Assembly: GCA_016256075.1 (NCBI GenBank) | Contig: SDVU01000122.1 | Coordinates: 1 to 19,966, forward strand | Length of the DNA: 19,966 nucleotides | Direction: 5' to 3' | From: Dictyocoela muelleri | Taxonomy: Eukaryota > Microsporidia | Part shown: positions 1-7,431 of the stretch, in pieces | Position numbering within the stretch: the stretch's first letter is position 1 | How the letters are laid out: each line of letters opens with the position of its first letter | Made by a program: the position numbers and the translations under genes | The notes under the pieces: generated by a model | What the model saw: the letters and a program-made list of their open reading frames with translations, nothing else | What the model was told of the DNA's origin: nothing | The model's database searches: none

Positions 1-97
1 CGTATATTATTTTTTTCTTAATTTTATATTTTTAATATATTTGAAGCGAAGCTTCAAATATATTAAAAATATAAAATTAAGAAAAAAATAATATACG
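1..97. repeat. Perfect palindrome, 47-bp arms and 3-base loop
   Basis: Bases 1-47 are the exact reverse complement of bases 51-97, with GAA at 48-50 as the loop; I checked every arm position and found no mismatch. The outer end reads CGTATATTAT and the inner end TTTGAAGC / GCTTCAAA. The left arm starts at the first base of the window, so the repeat may extend further left. A weaker inverted repeat follows at once (arms 121-130 and 155-164, TTCCAAATAT / ATATTTGGAA). It could be the core of a fold-back element, a transcript hairpin, or an assembly fold-back at a contig end. Confidence 0.9.
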
Positions 98-522
98 TTC
101 CGGAGTTTTCGAATATATAATTCCAAATATGTTTTTAGTTTTTTATAATATTCTATATTTGGAAAACCCGGGTGTATCAAATAAGTAGTTATTACAGAAG
201 TTTCGATAGAAAAAAAGTATACAAAAAAATCAATCCAACACTCAAAAAAACCATTTATATAAATTTTCCGGTACTAAACCCGTTTTTGTAATACTAACAA
301 ATACCAAATGAGCCTTTTATATCCATTAATATTCATTTTATACCGAAATTTATGATCATTCATATAAATTTTTATCCCGCTACTTTTATAAAAATATAAT
401 ATACCGGCATTTTAATACAATTTATGATTAATTCTAAAATATCATATTTTTTATATCTTTTTGTCTGAAATATGCTATAGAAATAGTATAGTTTTGGTGA
501 CAAAACATTTTTTTAAAGTATA
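98..522. other. A+T-rich stretch without a recognisable gene
   Basis: No reading frame of useful length or familiar protein motif is visible on either strand. Apart from the 121-164 hairpin, the only recurring element is GGTACTAAACCC near 270-285, which loosely resembles sequence read on the minus strand around 7460-7475. This is probably decayed repeat DNA. Confidence 0.5.
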
Positions 523-714
523 GTAGCTCTTCATACAGAAGAAATCTAGATAAACTGGTTTAATATTTAAGCTTCCTGTGATTTGTAGAAAATAGGTAAG
601 CTATTTAATATATAAGAAGCCGCACTAGCTTAAAAAGCCTGCCCATTTCAAAAAATCATAAGAAACTTAAATATGAAATCGGTTTATGTAGAGCTCTTCT
701 GTATGAAGAGCTAC
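523..714. mobile_element. 192-bp MITE-like inverted-repeat element
   Basis: The ends are a perfect 19-bp inverted repeat, GTAGCTCTTCATACAGAAG at 523-541 and its complement at 696-714. Similarity continues inward for about 25 more bases with a handful of mismatches (TAGATAAACTGGTTT facing GGTTTATGTAGA). The A+T-rich interior has no coding capacity. No convincing target duplication is visible next to the ends, so the superfamily is unknown. Size and structure are those of a non-autonomous DNA transposon (MITE). Confidence 0.7.
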
Positions 715-787
715 CAGCCTTCCTAAGAATAGTTAGTGAATAATTTTTTATAATTTATAATAAAATATTCAAAGTCTATATATATTT

Positions 788-815
788 ATATTACATGTTA
801 ACAATATCTATAATC
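788..815 (+). repeat. Fragment of the ~300-bp dispersed repeat (left edge only)
   Basis: TATTACATGTTAACAATATC at about 789-808 matches the left edge of the dispersed repeat (TATTACATGTTGACAACATC at 873-892) apart from two changes, then similarity stops. It lies about 80 bases upstream of a full copy, so it is either a truncated older copy or a local duplication of the edge. Confidence 0.5.
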
Positions 816-847
816 ATTTACTTAGGGTGTTTTCTCTAATATTAGTC

Positions 848-875
848 ATATATATATATATATATATATATATAT
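848..875. repeat. (TA)n microsatellite
   Basis: An uninterrupted run of alternating T and A directly joins the left edge of the full ~300-bp repeat copy. If the repeat is read in the opposite direction, this is a simple-sequence tail such as SINE-type elements often carry. Confidence 0.85.
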
Positions 876-1176
876 TACATGTTGACAACATCCATAGCTG
901 TCAACCCGGAGAGTTGTCTCCTACCGTGGTCTGTGACGTTTGGTTCTTGTGTTCCAATAATACGTCACTTCCTAAGCTACTCAGAAGCCCAGCTGTACAC
1001 GCGATCTTTGTTTTATCAATGACTCAGCAGGATACAGGTAATTAGTGGCTTTTCATGAATTTTTATTTTTCAGTACTTTTTGCCTAGATGCATCGCAGCA
1101 CTCATCCCCACACCTAAGAGAGTTCCTTCTGCTTCATTGTCATATTAGACCAAGTCTTAATCAGTTATACCACACT
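873..1176 (+). repeat. ~300-bp dispersed repeat, copy A
   Basis: This is a full copy of a repeat also found at 13238-13540 (minus) and 19500-19800 (plus), with decayed copies elsewhere. Shared landmarks in order are ACATGYTGACAA, ATCCATAGCTG, the small hairpin GGAGAGTTGTCTCC (908-921), AATACGTCACTTCCTAAGC, TTTTATCAATGAC, CACTCATCCC, TTCTGCTTCATTGTCATAT, AGACCAAGTCTTAATCAG and TATACCACACT. No frame stays open across it and no protein motif is seen, so short frames inside it are not genes. Possible identities are a SINE-like element read on the minus strand, a solo LTR, or another non-autonomous element. Neither TG...CA ends with a clear target duplication nor a full Pol III promoter could be demonstrated. 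Confidence 0.85.
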
Positions 1177-1194
1177 CCAATCTTAGTCTTAGGC

Positions 1195-1436
1195 ATTTAA
1201 TTCCATGAGTACAAGATATAATACGTCTCTAATAACCTACCCAAAGGTCCGACTGTATATTTAATTTTCGTTTTATTAATGAATCAACGGGATAAAAGTA
1301 ATTAGAGGCTTTTCATGATTTTTTGATCTACTACTGTTTTTGCCGAGATTAATCAAAACATTCATTCACAAACATAAGATAGTCTCTTCTGCCACATTTT
1401 CAGACCAGACAAATAACAATAAGCTATAATACACTG
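1195..1436 (+). repeat. ~300-bp dispersed repeat, copy B (decayed, tandem)
   Basis: Directly after copy A comes a strongly diverged copy in the same direction. It keeps ATAATACGTC, GTCCGACTGTATA, TTTTCGTTTTATTAATGAAT, GTAATTAGAGGCTTTTCATG, TTTTTGCCGAGAT and the ATACACTG end. The left part up to the hairpin is missing or unrecognisable. Its greater divergence means it is older than copy A. Confidence 0.7.
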
Positions 1437-1794
1437 AAAAACTGTATAAAACTACATTTATTGGCTGCTTAATATTACACTCTCATTAAAGTGAAGCCGG
1501 CGTGATAAGTAGAAATTTATTTAATTTTTACATTCAATAGTGTAATTACTAAGTTTTCGGGACAAATTAATATTATTAATGTTTAATAATTTAAAATAAT
1601 TTAAAATCAATTAACATAGCATAAAATAACTCTCAGTTAAAATTCCTCAATATAAATATTGATAAAAATCACTTAAATTTTTAATCAATTAAAAAATCGG
1701 AAAATAACTATCAATAAAAATTGCTTAACATAAATATTGATAAAAGTATCACTTTTTAACTGAATATTTTAAATTTATTATTAAAAAGATAACT
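1437..1794. other. Intergenic stretch upstream of the membrane-protein gene
   Basis: No gene is seen. Two imperfect direct repeats of about 45 bases containing TAAATATTGATAAAA occur at about 1630-1670 and 1720-1745, both ahead of the gene at 1799. AAATTT lies at 1771-1776, in the place where microsporidian AAATTT-like upstream elements are found. Confidence 0.4.
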
Positions 1795-1798
1795 CCCC
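1795..1798 (+). promoter_or_regulatory. CCC-type start motif of the membrane-protein gene
   Basis: CTCCCC directly abuts the ATG at 1799. The same type of motif precedes the other three genes of the window. In microsporidia a CCC-like (or GGG-like) signal immediately before the start codon is an established start-site marker. Confidence 0.7.
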
Positions 1799-2182
1799 AT
1801 GAATGAATCAAACGAAAATGATCTCGATGATACAAAGGCATTAATAGAAACTAATATTCGTAATGATGAGCTAACAAATGATGAATTAAAAGATGCAGAA
1901 TTAACAAATGATAGACATACAAATGACAGTATAAAACTATACGATATCTTATTACTCCATCTACTAATACTTATCGATAGTAATGATAAACCAACAATAT
2001 TTGTTATATTTCCGTTTATTATTTTATGCATTAATATTTATTTTCATGTTTTTAATATACTTTGGTCAAGTATTGTTATTTTCTTGATTTATGAATATAT
2101 TTGTGGAAATATTATTTATAGATTTTGCATTGATCTATTTTTTTATTATTTGTTAGTTTTCGTGATTCTTTATTTTATATGA
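1799..2182 (+). CDS. Small multi-pass membrane protein, unknown
   Basis: This is a 127-aa protein with no recognisable family. Residues 1-45 are hydrophilic and acidic with a loose NDEL/NDxL repeat (22-43). Residues 46-59, 66-88, 90-107 and 109-127 are strongly hydrophobic, giving three or four likely membrane segments. The charged N-terminus lacks a signal peptide, so the first hydrophobic stretch would act as an internal anchor. I accept the frame as a gene because CTCCCC sits directly on its ATG, AAATTT lies about 23 bases before the start, and the acidic-head/hydrophobic-tail layout is unlikely by chance. An in-frame ATG follows four codons later, but the motif favours the first. It is flanked on both sides by transposon debris and has no co-directional neighbour. 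Short orphan membrane proteins of this kind are common in microsporidia. Function unknown. Confidence 0.6.
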   Translation: MNESNENDLDDTKALIETNIRNDELTNDELKDAELTNDRHTNDSIKLYDILLLHLLILIDSNDKPTIFVIFPFIILCINIYFHVFNILWSSIVIFLIYEYICGNIIYRFCIDLFFYYLLVFVILYFI

Positions 2183-2347
2183 GCAAAGTATTGATATCTG
2201 TTAATTAATAAATTAGCGTTTAAATTTTTTTATTTTATTTCTAGTATAATGATTTTGGACTTTTTAAATAATTTATTTACACATTTTTAAAAAATTAATG
2301 TAATGAATTATTGTAAACCGGGAACTTGTCATAAATCTTAGTCTTTA

Positions 2348-2355
2348 GACCAGTG
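2348..2355. repeat. 8-bp target-site duplication, left side of Merlin element
   Basis: GACCAGTG here is repeated exactly at 3546-3553 on the far side of the transposon. Eight bases is the usual duplication length for the Merlin superfamily. Confidence 0.85.
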
Positions 2356-3545
2356 CGTGCAAGACCGTGAGAGCGGGGAAGAGCAAGGGTCCCCCCTTTA
2401 GCAATTTTTTTATCGGTAAAAAAAGAAAATGATATACAAGACCGTGAGAGTGGGCAAAAGCAGGGGTTCTCTCTAAAATAATACTCATAGAAACAAATTA
2501 AAAATACATATAGATATAATAAAAATCCTTTTTAATTAACCATTGTTATCAATCATCCAACATAGTACCTCAAACCAAACTTTACCTATTTCTAAATATT
2601 CTCACTGTTTTAGAAAATAGTATCTGACATGAATTCATGTAAAAAACTTCTCATGTATGTCATTTTTATACCTAACCTCTTTTTAACATAGTATTTCATT
2701 TGGGACCAAAGGTTTTCTATATTATTTGTATGAAACCCATTTGGGTTTTTAAATCCTATTGAATGGTTTACGACTTCGTGATTGCAAAAACAGTTTTCCA
2801 CGGCCTTGGGATAAGATGGATAACCATCAGTTATAATCAGAGAACATATAAGGAGTGTTTTTGAATCAAAACAGTAAGCGTCTTTTTCTTTCTATTTAGC
2901 ACAACTTCAATCACTATATTGTCAGTATTGCTTTATATTAGACCTACTATCCAGGTACATCTCGGTAAATTGACATAGGTTTTAGATAGAGAAGTAATCA
3001 GCTTACCCTTATAAATCACGGTTATATATATCCGAACATTGTTTTCTCCTCCTACCATTATGATTTTTTCGAACTTTTTTTTGTTCTATATATGAGTTTA
3101 TTACCTTTTTGAGATTTTTGATCGTGCTTTTAGTGATACAATCGTTTGCTATTCTTTTTTGAGTGTCTTAATTAAGAAACTCGTATATAGCAAGCATTTT
3201 TTTATGAATATTAATTGCAGGCTTATTATAAACTTGTTTTTATAGACGATAGACCTCTTTCGACACTTCGAAACTGGATATCTATACCCTGCGCCAAAGA
3301 GATAAGCTTTATCTATTTTAAGTTCCATATTGGTGAAACAACATGGACATTTGATTCCAATGGCAAAAATTCTTCGTTAACAAGATTTTCTAGAGCATCT
3401 TCGACACTTAAAAACATTATGAGGCAGTATATCTGGGAATAGTTTTTTGCTTCTTTCATTTTTTTGAGTTGTTTTTATTTTTAATTTTTCTATAAGACCA
3501 TGAGAGTGAGCTGAAAAAATCTGCCCGCTCTCACGGCCTTGCACC
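2356..3545 (-). mobile_element. Merlin (IS1595/ISXO2-like) DNA transposon with both ends
   Basis: This 1190-bp element is bounded by inverted repeats GTGCAAGACCGTGAGAGCGG (from 2357) and, read on the minus strand from 3545, GGTGCAAGGCCGTGAGAGCG. A perfect 8-bp duplication (GACCAGTG) flanks both sides. The terminal GG on one side and the 8-bp duplication are Merlin hallmarks, and a matching transposase relic lies inside. Near-copies of the end sequence recur inside the element in the same direction, at 2435-2475 (CAAGACCGTGAGAGTGGGC) and at 3494-3511 (AAGACCATGAGAGTGAGC), possibly extra transposase binding sites. Since the duplication is perfect while the gene is decayed, the element may have been mobilised from elsewhere after losing its own gene. 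Confidence 0.85.
2610..3420 (-). pseudogene. Merlin transposase (IS1595/ISXO2-like), decayed
   Basis: Read on the minus strand the homology runs through the whole family in order: VEDALENLVNEEFLP (about 3405-3360), a zinc ribbon KCPCC...SKCRKRSI (about 3340-3245), a degenerate first catalytic block (IYITVIYKGKL where the family has IDET, about 3030), TWIVGLI and IVIEVVLNRKKKTL (about 2955-2885), the second aspartate in ITDGYPSYPKA (about 2830-2800), VNHSIGF, and the HTNNIENLW block carrying the third catalytic residue (about 2730-2710). Several frame changes and a stop separate these blocks, and the first catalytic Asp-Glu pair is gone, so it cannot encode an active enzyme. The longest surviving frame is 2610-2801. 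The expected full protein is about 270 residues. Confidence 0.85.
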
Positions 3546-3553
3546 GACCAGTG

Positions 3554-3749
3554 TTTCTCATCGTGGGGCCTACGCCTCACTTGAGGGCAATTTGAATTTT
3601 CGTTGGATGGGATTTGGATTTTCACGAAATGAGCTATTTAGAATTTCTGAGACCTAAGGCTTAAAAGTCCTAAATTAGAACTTAAAATGAAATAATTATT
3701 TTATAAACACTGAAGCCTATCGTTTTATCATATAAATAATTGACTTTTT
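3554..3749. other. Short stretch between two mobile elements
   Basis: No gene is seen. With the Merlin element removed, the left and right flanks join to give CAGTGTTTCTCATCG, which resembles the end of a hAT element, and AAACACTG occurs near 3704-3711. No target duplication supports this, so a hAT-derived element remains only a possibility. Confidence 0.3.
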
Positions 3750-4078
3750 TGTTATCCAACGACTTAGTCACCATCTATTTTTTTAAAATCTCCATTTATA
3801 AGAGAAAATTGAATGATTAATATTAAAAAAAGCGGCAAATGACGAGTTAATCTCAGATATGATTTTAATAAAAATTTTCCGGCCTTATATGGGAGTTTCT
3901 AAAAATTCTCGCTTTGCGGAAATTTATGGAAACTTCCATATAAGACCGGAAAATTTTATTAAAATTATATCTGATATTAACTCGTCATTTTCCGCTTATT
4001 TTAAATAAGAATCATTTAATTTTCTTTTATATATGGCGATTTTAAAAAACATGGCGGTGACTAAGTCGTTGGAGAACC
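3750..4078. mobile_element. Fold-back MITE (GGTTCTCCAACG family), copy 1
   Basis: This is a 329-bp element whose two halves are near-complete inverted copies. The right end read inward is GGTTCTCCAACGACTTAGTC and the left end TGTTATCCAACGACTTAGTC; pairing continues through CAGATAT, ATTTTAATAAAATTTTCCGG and TTATATGG to the centre near 3915. It has no coding capacity. A second member of the same family lies at 9374-9707. The outermost GG and possible 8-bp flanks (GACTTTTT / AATTTTTT, 6 of 8 alike) are compatible with Merlin-type movement but do not prove it. It abuts the end of the Merlin transposase relic on its right, breaking that relic's frame just after the third catalytic block. Confidence 0.85.
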
Positions 4079-4780
4079 AATTTTTTTCTTAGTCAACATT
4101 AAAAGATTTTCAATTAATTATATACGCCTTTTATTTTCTGTATTAACGAAATATTTTGAATAATTTACAGTATATTGGTTAAATTCCTTTTGTGGCAATT
4201 ATTGTATGATCTCCATATATCTGATACTATATTCCTTCTCTTTTTTAACATGTGGACCAATTATAGGTAATAGAGTATCTGCTGATCTATTTCCCAATTC
4301 TCTAAAAAAAACTTGTCTCTTAAAACTTAGATCCCTACAAAAACGTATAAAAGTTCTTTAAATCCACTAAGATGATATTTTATTTTATTAAACAATGACT
4401 CATCTATTTGCAATTCATGATCTCGTCTACCTATTTTTTTTCATTAACAATGAAGTCCTTTGGTCCATTTTGTTTGGAAAAGACGCTTATATGATAGTAA
4501 TAATTTCCTTTTAGTCATAAATCTTATTTCGCCTCTTTGGTTCCGAATACTTATGAAGAAATAGAAAACGTAAATTTTATAAATTTTAATAAGTCTATAC
4601 GATTTCTCTCAAAAATACTATGACCTTATAATGATCTACGAGCTCCAAAATATGAAACACACCGCATCATGTACCCAATATATATATATATATAAAGCCT
4701 ATGCTCCATTTTCTATTTTTGGCGACACTTTTTACACCTCATAGTTAATAATTATTTTGTATCACTGTAAAAATGTAATT
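4079..4780 (-). pseudogene. Second Merlin (IS1595-like) transposase relic, different subfamily
   Basis: Minus-strand homology in order: RCKKCRQKWSIG (second half of the zinc ribbon, about 4740-4700), HELQIDESLFNKIKYHLSG with the first catalytic Asp-Glu (about 4415-4360), YVFVGI, RELGNRSADTLLPII (about 4300-4255), IVSDIWRSYNN with the second Asp (about 4230-4200), QYTVNYSKYFVN (about 4180-4145) and LIENLLMLTKKKI, corresponding to the family's IEnlW block (about 4120-4080). Several frameshifts and stops lie between them. Beyond the last block the fold-back MITE begins, and I could not find the C-terminal tail on its other side. Sequence details differ clearly from the Merlin at 2610-3420 (QIDES versus IDET type), so this is an independent lineage. 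No ends were found. Confidence 0.8.
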
Positions 4781-6024
4781 CTGCGCCATTTATTGATATT
4801 AGGTATTACTATTATATCGTATCTCTCCCCATCTCATCGTTTTTATATTAATAATACGCCTTGTCATGGGTATATAAAATCATGGAGTCTCAACTCGCGG
4901 AATTCACAATTCGCGAAATTCGCAATTCTCAATTCGCAAATCGCGAAATTATCAACCCGCGGAAAAGAAAACATTTAAACATTTTTTTTTAAAAAAAACA
5001 TATAAATTTTAACAGTGTTTTAATGATTAACACGTATAATTCATTAAAATAGTATAATATAATTAAAAAGGTTTAAATATCCAGTTTAATAGATTCTTTA
5101 AGTTTCATCATCAATGTGTTTAAACTTATCTGATTGTTTTGGTACTGTTCCCAAAGCCTTTTAATTTTTTCTTCTTGAAGAACATATATTTTTTTCAACT
5201 TTTTAACCTTCCACTTCTCAGTAATCTTCTAAGCTCAAACTCCGATTGAATTTGAATTAGTTTTTTGACAGTACCTATCTCCTCAAAACTTTATGTAGAT
5301 TTATTTATTTTTTTATTCGATTTGGAATGAAATCCTTCGGCTGAATTTTTTGGTCCTTCTCTTAAGAGTCAAAAATGATTCCATGTTTTACGACTACACA
5401 GTGTTTTGTTTTTGATTAGACAACCTCGTGTTATAAATATAATCTTTCAACTCTAGTGCATTCATATTATCTTCGGGGCAAATAATAGAAATATTTTCCC
5501 AAGCTATATCAATATCGTGAATTGGAATAAGGAATAAAGAAAAAAAAGCTGTACACAATTTTTAAAATTAAGATTTTCCTGATAAAGTGATGTAAGTCCT
5601 AATTTCTGAAAACGTCTCCATATTGATAGACCAAAGTAAAAATAAATTCTCTAATTTGTGACAAAAGGAAAACAGTTCTAAGTCAATTAAATGTGGCTTG
5701 CTCGAAGTCAATATGTATTGAATCTGGTTCAAATGCAACATTTAGTTCTTGCCGATTATCTCTGATTGTAGTGAAGACATTTGTATACAATCTTTCAGTT
5801 TTTGCATTTAATAAACAATAGATCAATAGAAAGCTTTGACCAGCAAATACTCCATGAATAATATATATTTGAAAAGTGAAGATGATGATTATTTAAAGGT
5901 ACCTTCCATAACAACATTAAAGACTCTTGGTTCTGTAAAAACCCTTATGTAATCAATATCTCCTAAAATCCATATTAAATCTCTACCAAACTCGCAAGTA
6001 AAAGCATATCACGATCAATGGAAA

Positions 6025-6103
6025 GTTAAAAAAATCAAAATCAATATAATTTTCTTCTACAAGCCTTCCAATTGATACTTATTTAGATTTCCAACGATAT
6101 ATA
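6025..6103. repeat. Long direct repeat, left copy
   Basis: The 79 bases here recur with about four differences at 6652-6729, on the other side of a 548-bp insert. Both copies correspond to one short piece of the MULE transposase gene (minus-strand reading contains NKYRLEGLVEEN), so the piece was duplicated when, or after, the insert arrived. Confidence 0.9.
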
Positions 6104-6651
6104 GGCACGGGAATTTTTGGCAAAAACGGACATTTGCGCAAAATTTTTAAAAAATATTTTTAGACCCTTATTTCATCACTATTATGTTGAATAAAAAATT
6201 ATTTATTTATAATTGAAAAAAAATTATTCAGAAAATTCAAAAACTACGTGATTAAAAAGATTTTGCGTTGTTTAGACTGTATTAAAAAAATTTCTGCTGC
6301 TAATAATATTTTCGAGGCTTGTATAAAATTTTAAATCTCGAATGTAACAATCTAAACATATATTAATTCTTTTCATTAATAAAAAAGACCAAGAGATTAT
6401 ATATCTTGAAAAGAATTATGCAGAGAATTTTTAGATTTAATTTTGAACTCAAAAAAATTTTAAAAACTGATAAATTATATTTAAAAATGAATGAAATATG
6501 TCAAATTGGATTTTATTTGAGGAATAACTTTTTTAAGCTAGTATAAATGAATATTTTTTTCGCTTTTTTTGATTTTTCGGGGTTAATAATTTTTTTATTT
6601 TTTTTTTAATTTTTGCGCAAATGTCCGCTTTTGCGCTTACGAGCAAAGGCG
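6104..6651. mobile_element. 548-bp insert with inverted ends inside the MULE
   Basis: The insert interrupts the MULE transposase gene and is bounded by 78-79-bp direct repeats. Near its ends it carries inverted repeats: GGACATTTGCGCAAAA at 6128-6143 and its complement at 6611-6626, extended outward by GCAAAAAC / GCAAAAGC and inward by A/T runs. The A+T-rich interior shows no protein-coding frame. Direct repeats this long are far outside the normal range for cut-and-paste transposons, so either the insertion mechanism is unusual or a tandem duplication accompanied it. No family could be assigned. Confidence 0.7.
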
Positions 6652-6729
6652 GTTAAAAAATCAAAATCAAAATAATTTTCTTCTACAAGCCTTCCAATCG
6701 GTACTTATTTAGATTTCCAACGATATATA
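6652..6729. repeat. Long direct repeat, right copy
   Basis: This is the partner of 6025-6103. Sequence continuous with the MULE gene lies left of the left copy and right of this one, so removing one copy plus the insert restores co-linearity with the family. Confidence 0.9.
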
Positions 6730-7248
6730 CTACTTTTTGAAACTCAAACCCAGGTAGAATTATATATGTCAAGCATTCCCGAGTAATTTGCCGCTAAAGT
6801 ACTTCTAGCTAATTCATATATATCCAGAGGGTGTTTGTAGGGTTCTTGTTGAATTAAAGCTACGATTAAGTTTTCAAATTGAATTGCCAAGATTTTTTAT
6901 TCATCATTTGTATGATAATGTTGACCTTTAAATTTACTAAGTTCTGACCCAATGTGGTAGCTCTTACATCACAATTGTCATTTGAACATATTAGTAACAT
7001 TTTCTGTTACTACGGCTCTTATCTGATCGAAAATAAAAATTATCTACTACGAAGACATTTCATTTCCTCAATCTGAGCATCCAAAAATAATTATCCATTT
7101 TAGGGAGTTAAAAATTTTATTTTTTCCGCTAGTTGAGAATTCCGCGAGTTTAGAATTCCGCGAGTTAAGAATTCTGCTAATTGAAACCTAACCATGTAAA
7201 ATACAAATAGTCTTGTGAACAAAAAATTTCCACAAATATCCGTGTTTA

Positions 7249-7431
7249 GTACCTTAAAATGACTCTAAAGGTAATAAAAAAATCTTTTCGTTATATCTCA
7301 AGATGATATTAGTGAAAAACAAGTAGTTTATCAATTTTATTATTAATTAATATATTCCTGATTTTCTCTAATATCGTCTTTATATATACTGAAAACATAT
7401 TGTTATTACCATAAGAGTCATTTTAAGGTGC
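7249..7431. mobile_element. Short fold-back MITE-like element
   Basis: GTACCTTAAAATGACTCT at 7249-7266 pairs with AGAGTCATTTTAAGGTGC at 7414-7431 with one mismatch, and pairing continues inward through GGTAATAA (7270-7277) / TTATTACC (7403-7410) and more loosely further. Weaker complementarity extends about 20 bases outward on both sides. It has no coding capacity. It starts about 50 bases beyond the MULE end. Confidence 0.7.

Larger units (their letters stand above)
5095..7010 (-). pseudogene. MULE transposase with FLYWCH-type zinc finger, decayed
   Basis: On the minus strand the N-terminal part shows a FLYWCH-like finger, CSNDNCDVRATT (about 6995-6960) followed by KGQHYHTNDE (about 6930-6900). 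A helical stretch HPLDIYELARSTLAANYS follows (about 6830-6780). The catalytic core reads FNVVMEGTFK (about 5925-5893, with Glu where the family has the first Asp of DGTF), QIYIIHGVFAGQSFLLIY (about 5870-5815), LNAKTERLYTNVFTTI, HIDFEQATF with the second catalytic Asp (about 5715-5690), and FLIPIHDIDIAWENI (about 5540-5500). A C-terminal RTKKFSRRISFQIE lies where families have RTNNxxEGxH. Frameshifts, stops and the inserted element break it. Confidence 0.85.
4881..7196 (-). mobile_element. Mutator-like (MULE) DNA transposon with tandem-repeat ends
   Basis: Inverted ends of roughly 80 bp are built of 16-bp tandem units: ACTCGCGGAATTC-type repeats at about 4885-4968 on the left and, inverted, at about 7125-7190 on the right. 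The outermost bases are CATGG and CCATG, and TAAAAT lies directly outside both (4875-4880 and 7197-7202). Inside lies a decayed MULE transposase on the minus strand. MULEs usually duplicate about 9 bp, so the 6-bp flank may be a shortened or chance duplication. The interior has itself received a 548-bp insert (6104-6651). Complex, tandem-repeat-bearing ends are a known MULE trait. Confidence 0.8.

Noticed and set aside
827-1045. 72-codon plus-strand frame in repeat copy A
   Set aside because: It runs through the TA microsatellite into the repeat; the frame is not kept in the other repeat copies and no start motif is present.
1756-2031. 91-codon minus-strand frame opposite the membrane-protein gene
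   Set aside because: It overlaps the plus-strand gene, which has the CTCCCC start motif; the minus frame lacks one and shows only shadow composition.
3215-3442. Plus-strand frame inside the Merlin element
   Set aside because: It is the opposite strand of recognisable transposase homology (zinc ribbon and following blocks).
3548-3711. Possible hAT-derived element (CAGTGTTTCTCATCG start, AAACACTG end)
   Set aside because: Only eight terminal bases match and no 8-bp target duplication was found; too weak to annotate as an element.
4757-4978. 73-codon plus-strand frame over the MULE left end
   Set aside because: It crosses the tandem inverted end of the MULE and antisense Merlin homology; no gene features.
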